Positions 34,187 to 44,318 of a stretch of 64,000 nucleotides of DNA are shown here, one piece after another. Origin of the DNA: Phlebotomus papatasi. Lineage: Eukaryota > Arthropoda > Insecta > Diptera > Psychodidae. A program made the translations under genes and the position numbers. Under the pieces are notes generated by a model, which saw only the letters and a program-made list of their open reading frames with translations, did no database searches and had not been told where the DNA came from. The stretch's first letter is position 1, and each line of letters starts with the position of its first letter. The stretch lies in NCBI RefSeq assembly GCF_024763615.1, contig NC_077224.1, positions 44,774,712 through 44,838,711 on the forward strand, given 5' to 3'.

Positions 34187-34342
34187 AATGCAATTGAATA
34201 TTTAATCTAATAAATATTTAAATTACTTTTCGTTCTCTGATTGGCTCGAGCTTGATGACATTTAAAGCTGTAGCCAATCAGAGGACGTCACGAGACTAAA
34301 ATATTTAGAGGGATTAAATATTTAATTATATTTGAACTATGC
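34187..34342. mobile_element. ~155 bp palindromic MITE
   Basis: Arms TTGAATATTTAATC and GATTAAATATTTAA, then TCTCTGATTGGCT and AGCCAATCAGAGG, are inverted around a short loop. Confidence 0.65.
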
Positions 34343-35078
34343 TCTACTACAAATACAATTTTAAAAATATTTTATAAACTACGTCTACTTCAGATATTAA
34401 AATTCAGAAACTCTAAAAATTTATATTCTTAAAATAAAAAAAAGAATATGTTAGGACGTTTTAACATTTTTTTGCTTATAGTCAAATTAATGCAAAAAAA
34501 AATACCAATTGCTTTAAATCCATTTTATAAAATAGTAAATTAACTTTTTTCCAAAACAGAAAGAAATTTAAGAACTATTAATATTTTTTTGCTCTATTTC
34601 TAAGAGTTTTAATGTTCACTAATGTCATATTACTTCATAAAAATAAAATAGAACTTTTAAAATTGGTAATTTAATGCCAGTTTTTAGAGAAAATTGAAAA
34701 AAATGTATTTATGAACACGTATTTCTGTTTGACGTAACGAGCAATTTTTCTTTTTAATTTTGCAAAAATGAATGCTTTGTAAGGTAAATTACAAATTTTT
34801 GAATTACCTATTAACCTAAAAATATAGCTGTGACTTAAAAGAAAATTAAAAATGATCAATTAGAAGTCAAATTTGACCATTACTCCATTCAGAAAATTGA
34901 TAGGTTTTGGCATTGGAAGCTTTTCAACATTGAAATTTTGAAATCTGTGAAAGGAATGAAAAAATCCGTCATGCTACATTACAAATTGTCAAATTAGATA
35001 GAATTCACTTAAATTTTAAACAAATATGAATAAATTGATGTCAACTCGTTATGAATCTGTAGCGAAACTGATATAAGG

Positions 35079-35282
35079 GGAAAGTGCCAATGTTTCGTTC
35101 GATCCTAAGCTTCGTAATGACTGATTTTTTCCTATGTTTCTGAATTAATATGATTACGCAATGTATTTTAAAAACTGGGCACTTTCTCCTGGTTTTTAGA
35201 ATATGGATGCGATTAGATAGTTATTGAGAAAAAAAAATCATTACGAAGCTTGGGATCGTACGAAGCATGGGAACTTTCCCAT
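35079..35282. mobile_element. ~200 bp MITE with GGGGAAAGTGCC / GGGAACTTTCCC ends
   Basis: About 45 bp at each end are inverted copies (GATCCTAAGCTTCGTAATGA on the left, TCATTACGAAGCTTGGGATC on the right). Confidence 0.75.
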
Positions 35283-36059
35283 ACAACGCATTTCTCAAAA
35301 GTTACAGTTGTTTTAAAGTTCTCCAAGACCAAGAATACAGAACTTCCTTTTTCCGAGAAAAACTTGACCATTTTTAACAGAGAACTCTTAAACTTCATTC
35401 GACTTGTAATAGTCGAAAAAGAACTAAAAATCTGAATAGTGTCAATTACAAAAAAAAAACCTTTCCACTTTGAATGTTTTAAATTTGAAACAGAATACCA
35501 AAGTTAAATTTTAGGTTTTGATGTTAGGATTTCTTAAACTGGCATTAAATTTTCTAATTGTAATAATTTCTGAAATTTGATATGAATATTAAGTACAAAA
35601 TACATTTTCTTTCCACTAATTTTTTCTATTATAATTTATAAAATTTTCCATGAAGATTTTGAAAATTTATCAACATAATTCTTCTGAGGAAAATTTAATC
35701 TGTTTTAGGAAAATTGATTTTTTTTTATTTTGAAAAATTATTAAGTATAGTCAAAAATTGATCTTTTAACAGAAGTTAGTTTTTATACAGGCCTGGGAAT
35801 AATTTTACTGATCGTATAAGAAGAACAGAATAAATAATAGGAGTAACTTATAAATTTGTTATGGAAAAATGCGTAAATGGGACGAAATTATCAAACTTAG
35901 GTTCCATTCCTTTCTTTCTCGAAAGACTAGGTTTTCTTATCGGTATCTCACGGACATTTTACATTAAATTTTATCCTTAAATTTCTTTTTACATGTCTCT
36001 CCTATTGAAATCTGGTTTACAATCAAAAGGGCTAGATAAGTACTTCGACATAATTTACT

Positions 36060-36660
36060 GTTTATCGGTTCTCAACTAATATAAACCGATTCATGAATCA
36101 TTAAAACAGTTTAGGATTAATACAATTAATTTTCAGACTACTTATCACTTCATAACAGATTCATTATCGGTTTACAACCGATTGAAACTGGTTCATTCTT
36201 GTCAGAAATTCCAAAACCTTTCCAAAATGCCCAAACACGGCTCCATTCGGCTGATAAATACGCTTTCTAAAGGGTTTTTGACATTTGACCTTGAAAACTC
36301 GTTATTAGGAATGATTCAACGGCATTTTCGTATATGAACGAATATCAGCTTGGGTAATCTCGGTAATTGAATTTTGTATAAAAATTAGTTATCGGTCATT
36401 AACCGGTTCATTACCAGTTCATAACCGATTGGAATCGGTTCATGATTGTCAAGAATTCCAAGACCTTTCCAACGAGTGAAAATATGACAACATTCGGTTG
36501 AGAAATACGCTCTCTTGATCTTTTTAAACCTTTGACCTTGAAAAACTGTTATTAGGAATAATTCAACGATATTTTCGTATATGAGCGAGTGGCCGCCTCG
36601 GTAACCTCTAAAACATTAAAAAATGAAAAAAAAAATCACACGACACGTTTTCGAGCAATC
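36060..36660 (+). repeat. Dispersed repeat with CGGTTCATAACCGATT words, copy 1
   Basis: Shares AGACCTTTCCAACGA, CATTCGGTTGAGAAATACGC, ATAAACCTTTGAC-like and CGACACGTTTTCGAGCA with 61660-62215 in the same order. Several internal near-repeats of the same ~180 bp block occur (36110, 36290, 36410). Probably relics of a larger transposon. Confidence 0.6.
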
Positions 36661-37221
36661 AATCCCAAGAAAAACATGGTTTTGGTGGGGAAGGGGAAGG
36701 GAAGGGGGGCGAAATTAAGGGCACATTAAATTGTTTTTAAAACAATATCGAGCAATTTTTCCTTCAATTTCAATTTTAATTTTTTATTTTATTCGTTGGA
36801 AGTACAGGGGCACAAGATTCCTTTATTGTTCTTGTTAAACATAAATTGAAAAAATACCATTCGTTGTCAAAAAAGAAAAGTAAGTGTCAAATTTTTGAAG
36901 ATCTTCCTATTCAACTAATTGAGCGATTTTCATTTTTATATAAATTCTGCGGTCTAAGATATTTAATTCTAAATTAGGTCGCTGTTTTTGCTTTCAAAAT
37001 ATCTTTGGAAAAAATTACTTCTGACATATTTTAGTCTACAGCGCAATTAGTGTTGGTTTTACAAACTTCACTTCTATTAAAGATTTTCCGTCTGCTCGAA
37101 ATCCTTTTATTTTATTTTTTTTTGTTTTGAGGAATTAAGATTCAAGATCCAAAATCAAACTAAAATCAAATTGATAAACATTTTCTTGATTCATTGCAAC
37201 CAAGTAATAGTTAAAATGCTA

Positions 37222-37628
37222 ACGGCGTTATCACACTTGAACATTAAAATTTTAATATGATTCACATTAATTGTCGCTTGTGAGCGTCCAAATATGTTAT
37301 TTGTATCTTTGAGTCACTGAATATTTGGGGGTTTTCTATTTATTGATAAAGAAGTGGACTTGGTCTGCAAAAATAAGTTTAAATTGACCTAAACCATAAA
37401 TATTTTTCACATTAAAAAATTAATGAGAAAATCGCATTAACTTTTCGCATTAATGCTATAAATCAATTTATATCAAATTTTGCGGGTCAAGTCTACCTTT
37501 TATCAACAAATAGATTAAATTTTGAATATAAAATGATTCAAACACATAAATTACACATTTGGACTCTCACTAGCTACAATTAATGTGAATCATATTAAAA
37601 TTTTAATGTGCAATTGTGATAACACAGT
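37222..37628. mobile_element. ~407 bp MITE with GGCGTTATCACACTT ends, copy 1
   Basis: The long inverted ends include CATTAAAATTTTAATATGAT and ATGATTCACATTAATTGTCG with their mirror at the right end, closing with GTGATAACACAGTTA. A near-identical copy lies at 58444-58854. Confidence 0.8.
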
Positions 37629-38182
37629 TACAATTATTCTCAGGCCTGTATTATGTGTCATAGTTTGCAAATAATTTGAATTCTCCTTTTAAATGTGTTT
37701 TTTTTTTATTTTTCATATTTATTTCCAGAAACTTTTAAAATTAATTTTATTTCAAGAATTATTTTAAGCAATGTTGAATCACATTGAAGATCTTGTTTCA
37801 TTTCTTAAAATTCACATTTATAATAAGATTGATAAAAATGTCACATAGTGCAATACAAAAAAACATGGATAAATCTCTGATCTTGAATTTATGATTTATT
37901 ACAACAACTCTGCTGTTTGTTTGAATTGAGGATTCTTAACGTCATCTTTTGCTCTGAAATTTCTAGTTTCTGAATGAAGAGTCAAATATTTGTTTCTTAC
38001 CCTTTTTCTTTGCAGGTGACAAATTGCAGAGTTGAGTGGATATTTGTAGGATGTGAAAGGGTTAAAGAGGAAGTAAAGAAAAGAAAAATATGAAGGGAAA
38101 AAAGGAGTGTGATATAAATGGGAGGGATTGGGGCGAGGGTGGTGGTAGGGGGGTGAAGGATATAGATAAAAAAGTGGACGGA

Positions 38183-38815
38183 TCAAACTTTTTGCCAGAT
38201 GACGCATCGGTTGTTGGATGGCATGGCGTATTGGCGCACAAGGTTGATGCGAAAATTACTGGCGAGCTTTTCCAGGGCCAGGAGATCCTTGATGCCCCAC
38301 CTTGGGTCTTGGGATCGGAGCATGCGGTCGAAGTTGACATTGCTTTCGGGTGATATCACCCCGTTCTCCCCGAAGGGACCGTATGTGATGAGAAGGCCAC
38401 CTGCGCGGAGCAACTTTGAGGAGTTCCTGAAGAGTCCTTCGGTGGTTTCGATCGGCGTGATGTGAATCATGTTGATGTTGATGATGTAGTCAATTGTCTT
38501 GCTACGAAGGTTTCCGCTGAATAATTCATGGGACCAGGATTCGCATGGCCTTGTGATGTCAACACGCACAGGAGGATGAATATTCTGTTCGGGACAGTGT
38601 TGTACGAATGTCCGGATGGATTCTAAGAGATTATCGTTGATTTCAGTTGGTTGGAATACAACATGGGGGAATTCCTTGGCAAAGTGCACAACATGCTGAC
38701 CAGTTCCGGATGCCACTTCGAGAACTGTCGAACATTCACCAGATGGGGCCAATTCACGTTTTAGTACATCCAGAATCGGACCGCGATTCCGCTCTGCCGA
38801 CGGATTCCTCAGCAT
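38183..38815 (-). CDS. METTL26: METTL26 / UPF0585 family SAM-dependent methyltransferase-like protein
   Basis: A single exon of 210 aa on the minus strand; the human orthologue is about 204 aa and matches end to end. The start is placed at the ATG of MLRNPSAERNRGPIL, which aligns with the conserved family N-terminus (AERN-xPIL). The reading frame stays open upstream to 38908, but only with a non-ATG start. The SAM-binding motif I is visible at 33-41 (EVASGTGQH). Further family blocks are ININMIHI, TEGLF, LLITYGPFGENG, SPESNVNFD, RDPRWG-like SQDPRWG and the C-terminal PSNNRC. It is predicted to be a class I methyltransferase fold; the substrate is unknown. The neighbours are intergenic repeat DNA on both sides. 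Confidence 0.93.
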   Translation of the reverse strand: MLRNPSAERNRGPILDVLKRELAPSGECSTVLEVASGTGQHVVHFAKEFPHVVFQPTEINDNLLESIRTFVQHCPEQNIHPPVRVDITRPCESWSHELFSGNLRSKTIDYIININMIHITPIETTEGLFRNSSKLLRAGGLLITYGPFGENGVISPESNVNFDRMLRSQDPRWGIKDLLALEKLASNFRINLVRQYAMPSNNRCVIWQKV

Positions 38816-39227
38816 CTTTGCCGAGGACGCGAGGGAACGAATGAATAACACGACTTTCCACAACTCTGCACCAGCGACAAGTGTTCCCTTCGGCGTCAAA
38901 ATAAACACCGAGACCTTGGGTGCGTTGCGTCAAAGTCACATGGATGACCAAGAAACCAGAAAGAGATAGATATAGATGATTCTGGAGGAGTTTGCGTGTC
39001 TGTGCTTCCATAAAAATCCACAGGTAATTCAAATATTCAAACTTACCAACGTTTCAGTTGCGAATGGACGAATAGTAGGCTGTGTGGTCGTTGTCAGAAC
39101 GTCCGACCTAATAACTTTAAAGCGAAGAAGAAGAAGAAGAAGGACGACAGTATCAATTGACAACAGGTAAAGTATTTTTTGTTGATTCTTGAGTTATTTC
39201 ATTTCAGATTGGCGTGAAATCCATTAG

Positions 39228-40290
39228 CAAAGTGAAATGATAACTTTGGCTCTCGCTAGTATCGATTCGACACTATCTAATCTCTAGTATCGTTAGATCC
39301 AAATGATGAGATGAAATGAGTGTCGGCTCTTCTAGCATTGTCGACTCGTTATTGTGACACTTTGGGACAGTGCAACATAACTTCACCCTCGCTTGTTTTG
39401 CTTTTGCAATCTGAGTTCTTTCAGTATCTTTCAATATTTTTTTTCAAGAAAAGTGTGATATTAAGGTAACTCAACATTCATATTGCGTGAGAAGGTATAA
39501 AAATTTTGAAATCAAAACCACTCTGGAGCTTCCGGAAGATGTGTAAGTAATAAATTTTCACTGATATAAAAATCTATTTAATCACACGTATCTTTTTTAT
39601 TTGCTTCAGATTTTTACAAAATAATTAACCCTTCTAGGAATCTCAGGAATGATATCCTTCTATATTCAATCAGTGCATGGATTATTGTTCGATTGTGGTG
39701 CTTTATAGTTGTGAAGGAAGGGCAGAAGCTTCGAAGAAAACTAACGAATCTATGGTCATGTCCAACAACTCATGAATTCCTGCTGGACAGATTCAACTTA
39801 ATTACCATACATAACAAATTTCTCATAACTTCCTGGACAGCAGTGCCTCAAACATGACACCGAGCATGGTAAATGTTTCCTCTGATGAGCCTTTCTCGGT
39901 CAGTGCAAGGATAATTTTGTGATGGATTGAACATTATCAACATAATATAACTTTCCGCATTTGATTTGGCCTAGAATATTTCAAACAATTCCATACTTCA
40001 TGGTGAGCCCAGAATGAATAAAATTTCACAAGAACTATTATTTACTACTAAAAAAAATTTCATAAAGAGGATTTAAGGGAATACAAAAAGGTAATTACTT
40101 ACTAAAAAATGTAAAATTTTCACTAAATTTCACTTCGAAAGTACAAATCGACAGCTCTAGAGGTGTCGATAAATTAATGGCGAGAATTATCGATAGTAGC
40201 GACAAAAAATGCAAGTTATCATCTCGATTGTCCATAATCGACACTCCACAGTAGCGATGGGACAATTAGACAGAGTTATCATTTCACCCC
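39228..40290. mobile_element. Putative ~1.06 kb inverted-repeat element
   Basis: GTGAAATGATAACTTTGGCTC near the left end is matched by inverted AGAGTTATCATTTCACCCC at the right. Subterminal words TATCGATTCGACACTA and ATAATCGACACTCC also face each other. No ORF. Confidence 0.45.
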
Positions 40291-40456
40291 AGATTGTTAG
40301 GGCTAGTCCTAGTTTTCGAAATATTTTTGATTAAAGTTCCTAAAAAGGTTGATTTTTCCATGTTTTCTGACATATATGAGACTACAGCGCCCCTGGTGTC
40401 AGTTGTACGAACTGCATCTATCCAAAGGATTATCGGGCATGTAAAGAAGAACAGGA

Positions 40457-40535
40457 GGGGCCTCGGTAGCTCAATGGACAAAGTATTGGCTTCGTGACGC
40501 AGAGGCGCTCGGTTCGATCCTTGATCGAAGCGCGT
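40457..40535 (+). mobile_element. tRNA-derived SINE head
   Basis: An A-box-like TAGCTCAATGG (40467) and a B-box GGTTCGATCC (40511) sit at tRNA spacing, but the sequence does not close into a tRNA acceptor stem (GGCCTCGG... / ...CGCGTCCGG). Best read as the Pol III head of a SINE; the tail boundary is unclear. Confidence 0.6.
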
Positions 40536-41391
40536 CCGGTGAATAATTGGAAAACAGTTTTTCACTATCCTTAAAAGCTACAAACTGAACGCAAAAATAT
40601 CAAGAAGGAAGTATGATAAAAAGATAAGGGAGCAAAAAAGAAAAATAATAGGAAGAGATAAACGGAACAAACATATGAGAAAAAAAGAAACAGATGGAAC
40701 TCGTATGTAAATAAGAGTGTGCGAAATGGCTATATGGACCTGATTGAGTCTGACAGCCAAAACGTAAAACAAGAGAGAGAGAAATAAATCGGTTCAGCAG
40801 AATCGGAGATATAGGCACCCAAGTATCAAAAAGCGGTAAAAACGGTTTTGCCTAGATTCCAGGCGCAAAACAAAATGAAATCAAAATGATAAGTATTTTC
40901 GTAAATCATTTGACCCTAGCAATAGAAAAAATAGCATGAGAACCCAGGGACAAAATCACTGTTGCACAGTGTTATGAAGTTACATATTATTGAATTTAAC
41001 CATTTATTTAATTAAAAGTTTTCCCTAAATATCCCCCTTTCCTGAATCTTACATAGTGTTGCCCAGGCTCGATACCAAAATATTGCCCAACAATGTAAAT
41101 ATGTATGTATATCGTGATTGCAGGTTATTTTAAGGAAAAAATGTAGGTTTTTAAAGTTTTTCGTCGGGTGTGTAGCTGCTAAGGATGATTCATATGGACA
41201 GTTTCAAATTTGAACTTTCCATAATTTTCTGCACTAGCATAGTGCTCGTATCTCCTAATAAAACTCTTTGTATTTTCCTCAATATGGTACAAATGTACTA
41301 AAAATATAAAACATAACCTCAATTTTATATACAACCAATCAAAAAAATTGTAAACAAATTGCGTTAAGCTAAAAGTGCAGATTGCTCAAGA

Positions 41392-42301
41392 ATGCAAAGT
41401 GCATGCAGATTGTGCCTCGCTAAGGATTGTACAATAAAATCTATTTTCGCTTATGAAGATCAAAAAAGTCGCCACAATGATTTGCAGGCGCTAATAAAAG
41501 AGGCAACAGGAATACAGGTAGTAATGGAAGTAATTTTCCAGGAGAGACAATTAAAATTGATGACAATTTTTAATGCAGATCTTGGAAGATGATCTGGTAA
41601 AAGGACTTTGTGGTGCTTGTGCCGGAATGATAGTCACTGTGGTTAAATTTAGGAGGAAATGTCATAGAATCAATGATTTTATGAAGAGTATGAAAGTATC
41701 TCTTGAGAAAGTCAAGAAAGATGATATCAGGGAGCCTAAACCTATTGAAGTAGAGCCCATCAGCCTTCAGACGGAAAGGCCCAAAGAAGCTCCAAGTCTG
41801 CCCAATACAGTTCCACAGGATGTCAATCATGAAATCCCAGCAGTTGGGAAGAGGCGTCGGAAATTTTATTCCCGAAAGGGCATACCATCAAATGATCCAG
41901 GATTGTGTGATATTTGTGGGGGCCACTTTAGCTACCTGAGATCCCACAAACTCATTCATCAGGAATACCTTAAATATTCCTGTGAGATTTGTGGTAGGAG
42001 ATTCCGCAATGTTGGTAATTTCCGGCTGCACAAATTGCGCCACAAAGAACCCAGATTTTCTTGTCATACCTGTGGAAAAATGTTCTACATCAAACCCAAG
42101 CTTCTGAGGCACTTGATGACACATACTGGAGAGAGACCTCATGCCTGTACTCTCTGTGAGAAAAAATTCAGAGAAAAAAGACACCTACAGATCCACTTCC
42201 GGATACACACGGGAGAAAAGCCACATGCTTGTAGTATTTGCGATGCTAGATTCACAACTAGTGCAGGAGTGGCTCAGCATAAGAAGCACAATCACCGGTG
42301 A
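41392..42301 (+). CDS. ZAD-C2H2 zinc-finger transcription factor
   Basis: Two exons, 41392-41517 and 41579-42301, joined by a 61 bp phase-0 intron (ATACAG/GTAGTAA ... TAATGCAG/ATCTTG); 282 aa. The N-terminal zinc-finger associated domain supplies CRLC (residues 5-8) and CGAC in exon 2 (LVKGLCGACAG), the four cysteines that bind zinc in ZADs and allow dimerisation. A proline-rich linker and a basic GKRRRKF segment follow. Five C-terminal fingers begin at CDICGGHF, CEICGRRF, CHTCGKMF, CTLCEKKF and CSICDARF, with TGERPH and TGEKPH linkers between fingers 3-5. Finger 1 is three residues short between the second Cys and first His; finger 5 uses an H-x4-H spacing. Predicted nuclear DNA-binding factor of the insect-expanded ZAD family; the individual orthologue is not identifiable. 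Confidence 0.93.
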
Positions 42302-42363
42302 AGATCGAGATCTTGCTGTATCATCAAACTCATAAATTCGAGCATTCTACAAAGTCTTTTTAT

Positions 42364-42620
42364 ACTTAATAATTTCTTCTTAATTCATTTCCGGTTTCTA
42401 ACCGATTGAGGTCTTGTATATTTTTTTGCAAAACATCATGGAACTCGGATAATGGGATGAGGTTGTAAGTCCTATGCCCCATGGAATCAAGTGCAGTGAA
42501 GCACACTGGATGCAATTCGAACACCTTTAACGTCAGAAAAATTCCTGATGACCTAAAGGGGATTCGAACCCGGGACACTTGCATCATAGAGCGAGTGCTC
42601 TACTACTCATTGAGTGCCCT
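42364..42620 (-). mobile_element. tRNA-derived SINE family 1, copy 1
   Basis: In reverse complement the head carries a B box GGTTCGAATCC (42561-42571) and an A-box region GTAGAGCACTCGCTCTATG. The body has TTTAGGTCATCAGGAATTTT and a GGGGCATAGGACTTACAACC block. About 80-85% similar by eye to 57424-57682. Confidence 0.75.
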
Positions 42621-42829
42621 TGCCAAATATAACTGCCATATTATTAGTTTGCAGTTATAAATGACTCAATAGCCAATAAAGCCTGCCCATTTTGCAGCAA
42701 TTTTCTCCAAGTAGTATGGAATATCGCAAATAAAGAGTATTTAGTACCCATATAAAAACACGTCTATACAATTAGCGCATATATAAGTCGTGCTAATTGC
42801 ACAAAGAACATGACTTTGTACAGATTTAG

Positions 42830-43500
42830 ATTTCTTACTTACCGAATTTGATTTTTTTACTTCCCATTTTTGATTTGTTTACTTGCCATTTTTGATTTTT
42901 TAACTTACCATTTTAGATTTTTACTTGCCATTTTTATTCATTTATTTTGTAGTATAATTTTTAAATTTAGAATTGAACTTCAGTTAACTTCAGATTCTAG
43001 TCGGCGCTTTGGTCAAAAAAAATCGTCAATAATTATGGTAGATGGCGATGATGGCACTCGCTGGTGAAAAAAACAAAAGAGAAGGTGCTAAAATAAATTG
43101 AAATCTTTAAAAAAGTGTTTAAACTGCAACTTACTTGATTTTTTTACTTACCATTTTAGATTTTTTAAATTATCATTTTAGATTTTTTTACTTGCCATTT
43201 TAGTTTTTTTACTTACCAGTTTAGATTTTTTTACTTATCATTTTAGATTTCTTTTTACATACCATTTGTGAATTTTTTACTTACCCTTTTAGATTTTTTA
43301 ACTTACCAATTGCTTTGTTACTTACCTATTTTGATTCTTTACTTACCATTTTTGATTTTTTTACTTACCAAATTTCTTTTTTTTTACTTACCAATTTTGA
43401 ATTTTTACTTACCAATTTTGAATTTTTACCTACCAATTTTGCTTTTCTACTTACCGAATTTACAATTTTACTTACCATTCCACCATTTAACTTATCGAAC
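42830..43500. repeat. Degenerate ~20-23 bp tandem repeat, TTTTTTACTTACCATTTTAGAT
   Basis: Two blocks (42830-42945 and 43125-43500) of a unit such as TTTACTTACCATTTTAGATT. Around 14 units contain ACTTAC, i.e. the splice-donor consensus GTAAGT on the minus strand. A 180 bp unrelated stretch separates the blocks. ORFs here are repeat artefacts. Confidence 0.85.
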
Positions 43501-43750
43501 ACTGCAAGAGAAATCCGAAAATGTTAAAATACCATTCCAGAAATGTTTATTTTACCCTGTAGTATTGATGCGAAATCGGTGTAAATATTATGCTTTTTAT
43601 GTGTATTAGGGGTTACAGTTACCCTTTTTCATGTTAATTTTACCCTTAAAAAGATGTAAAGTTAACATTAAAAAATGTTGATATATTTTTACACCTAAAG
43701 TGTTAAAGATGAGGGCAAAAAGTTGATCGGAACCCCGTTTTTTCTCAGTG
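43500..43750 (-). mobile_element. CACTGAG-type MITE, copy 3
   Basis: Starts CACTGCAAGAGAAATCCGAA and ends CCCCGTTTTTTCTCAGTG; reverse-oriented relative to 2089-2342. Confidence 0.8.
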
Positions 43751-43959
43751 TAATAACCTACCATAGAAAATATAGAACTTTGATTTTTTTTATTGGAAAT
43801 TCTTTTAAATGGAAATTGAGAGTTTCAAAAATTAGCCCTCTGATTGTACAAAATCGGGAAGGGCTTTAAGTGATCGATAATATCGATAATATAGTCCACC
43901 ACGAGGATAAGACGAGATTCTCTAACGGGCGGCAGGACAAAATCGACGAATATGGATAT

Positions 43960-44150
43960 TTGGTGCCTTGGTAAGAGCGTCCCGCTTTTTGCGGTGTGAC
44001 TCCTGGCCAGGACCTCCTTCCTGACTCTATTAACAATTGTGACTTTGAGTCCCACCCAGTGCAAATGATTCAAGCATCTGAATAGAAGGACATTTTTCAC
44101 GAAACATTGTAAACTGAATAATAAGTATGTAAACTTAACAATGTACAAAA
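43960..44150 (+). mobile_element. tRNA-derived SINE family 2, partial copy
   Basis: TTGAGTCCCACCCAGTGCAA and TCTGAATAGAAGGACATTTT match the second half of the complete copy at 46631-46955 (GAGTCCCGCCCGGTGCAAAG and the AAAGACATTTTCAC block). The 5' part TGCCTTGGTAAGAGCGTCCC is the diverged Pol III head. Confidence 0.6.
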
Positions 44151-44221
44151 TGGCAGAAATAGTCTATATCAAAATAAGTTTTTCTTAAATACTTCTATGT
44201 GAAAAGAGCCTTCTACACTCT

Positions 44222-44318
44222 TTTTTATCATCATCATCATCATCATCATTTTCAACCGCTTATCCCTATTGGGGTCGCGGGCCCATGGTATCCAAATTAG
44301 CAACCCACGCTTGTCGAT
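44222..44318. repeat. Left part of an older repeat split by the hAT-like element
   Basis: A (ATC)n-rich tract followed by CAACCGCTTATCCCTATTGG and GGTCGCGGGCCCATGG, ending at the target-site duplication TTGTCGAT. It continues on the far side at 47683 (TTGTCGATCCTCCGCC...). The GC-rich character of both halves differs from the surrounding DNA; the (ATC)n tract suggests a retroelement tail. Confidence 0.55.

Larger units (their letters stand above)
33896..38182. other. Intergenic region between the DUF4806-repeat gene and METTL26
   Basis: AT-rich, with no convincing ORF. It contains palindromic MITEs (34187-34342, 35079-35282, 37222-37628) and a dispersed repeat (about 36060-36660) shared with 61.66-62.26 kb. 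The 300 bp next to the METTL26 stop is presumably its 3' UTR. Confidence 0.55.
38816..41391. other. Intergenic region between METTL26 and the ZAD zinc-finger gene
   Basis: These two genes diverge (minus and plus), so both promoters lie here. It contains a probable ~1.06 kb element with GTGAAATGATAACT ends (39228-40290) and a tRNA-derived SINE head (40457-40535). The rest shows nothing recognisable. Confidence 0.45.

Noticed and set aside
37899..38207. Minus-strand 102-codon ORF downstream of METTL26
   Set aside because: It overlaps the METTL26 stop in another frame and lies in the probable 3' UTR; composition is Pro/Ser/Phe low complexity.
38754..39032. Minus-strand 92-codon ATG ORF overlapping the METTL26 5' end in another frame
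   Set aside because: No recognisable family; its 3' half overlaps METTL26 coding sequence in a different frame. An upstream ORF in the 5' UTR is possible but unsupported.
40457..40535. Possible tRNA gene on the plus strand
   Set aside because: A and B boxes are present, but the acceptor and T-stem pairing does not close by eye; treated as a SINE head.
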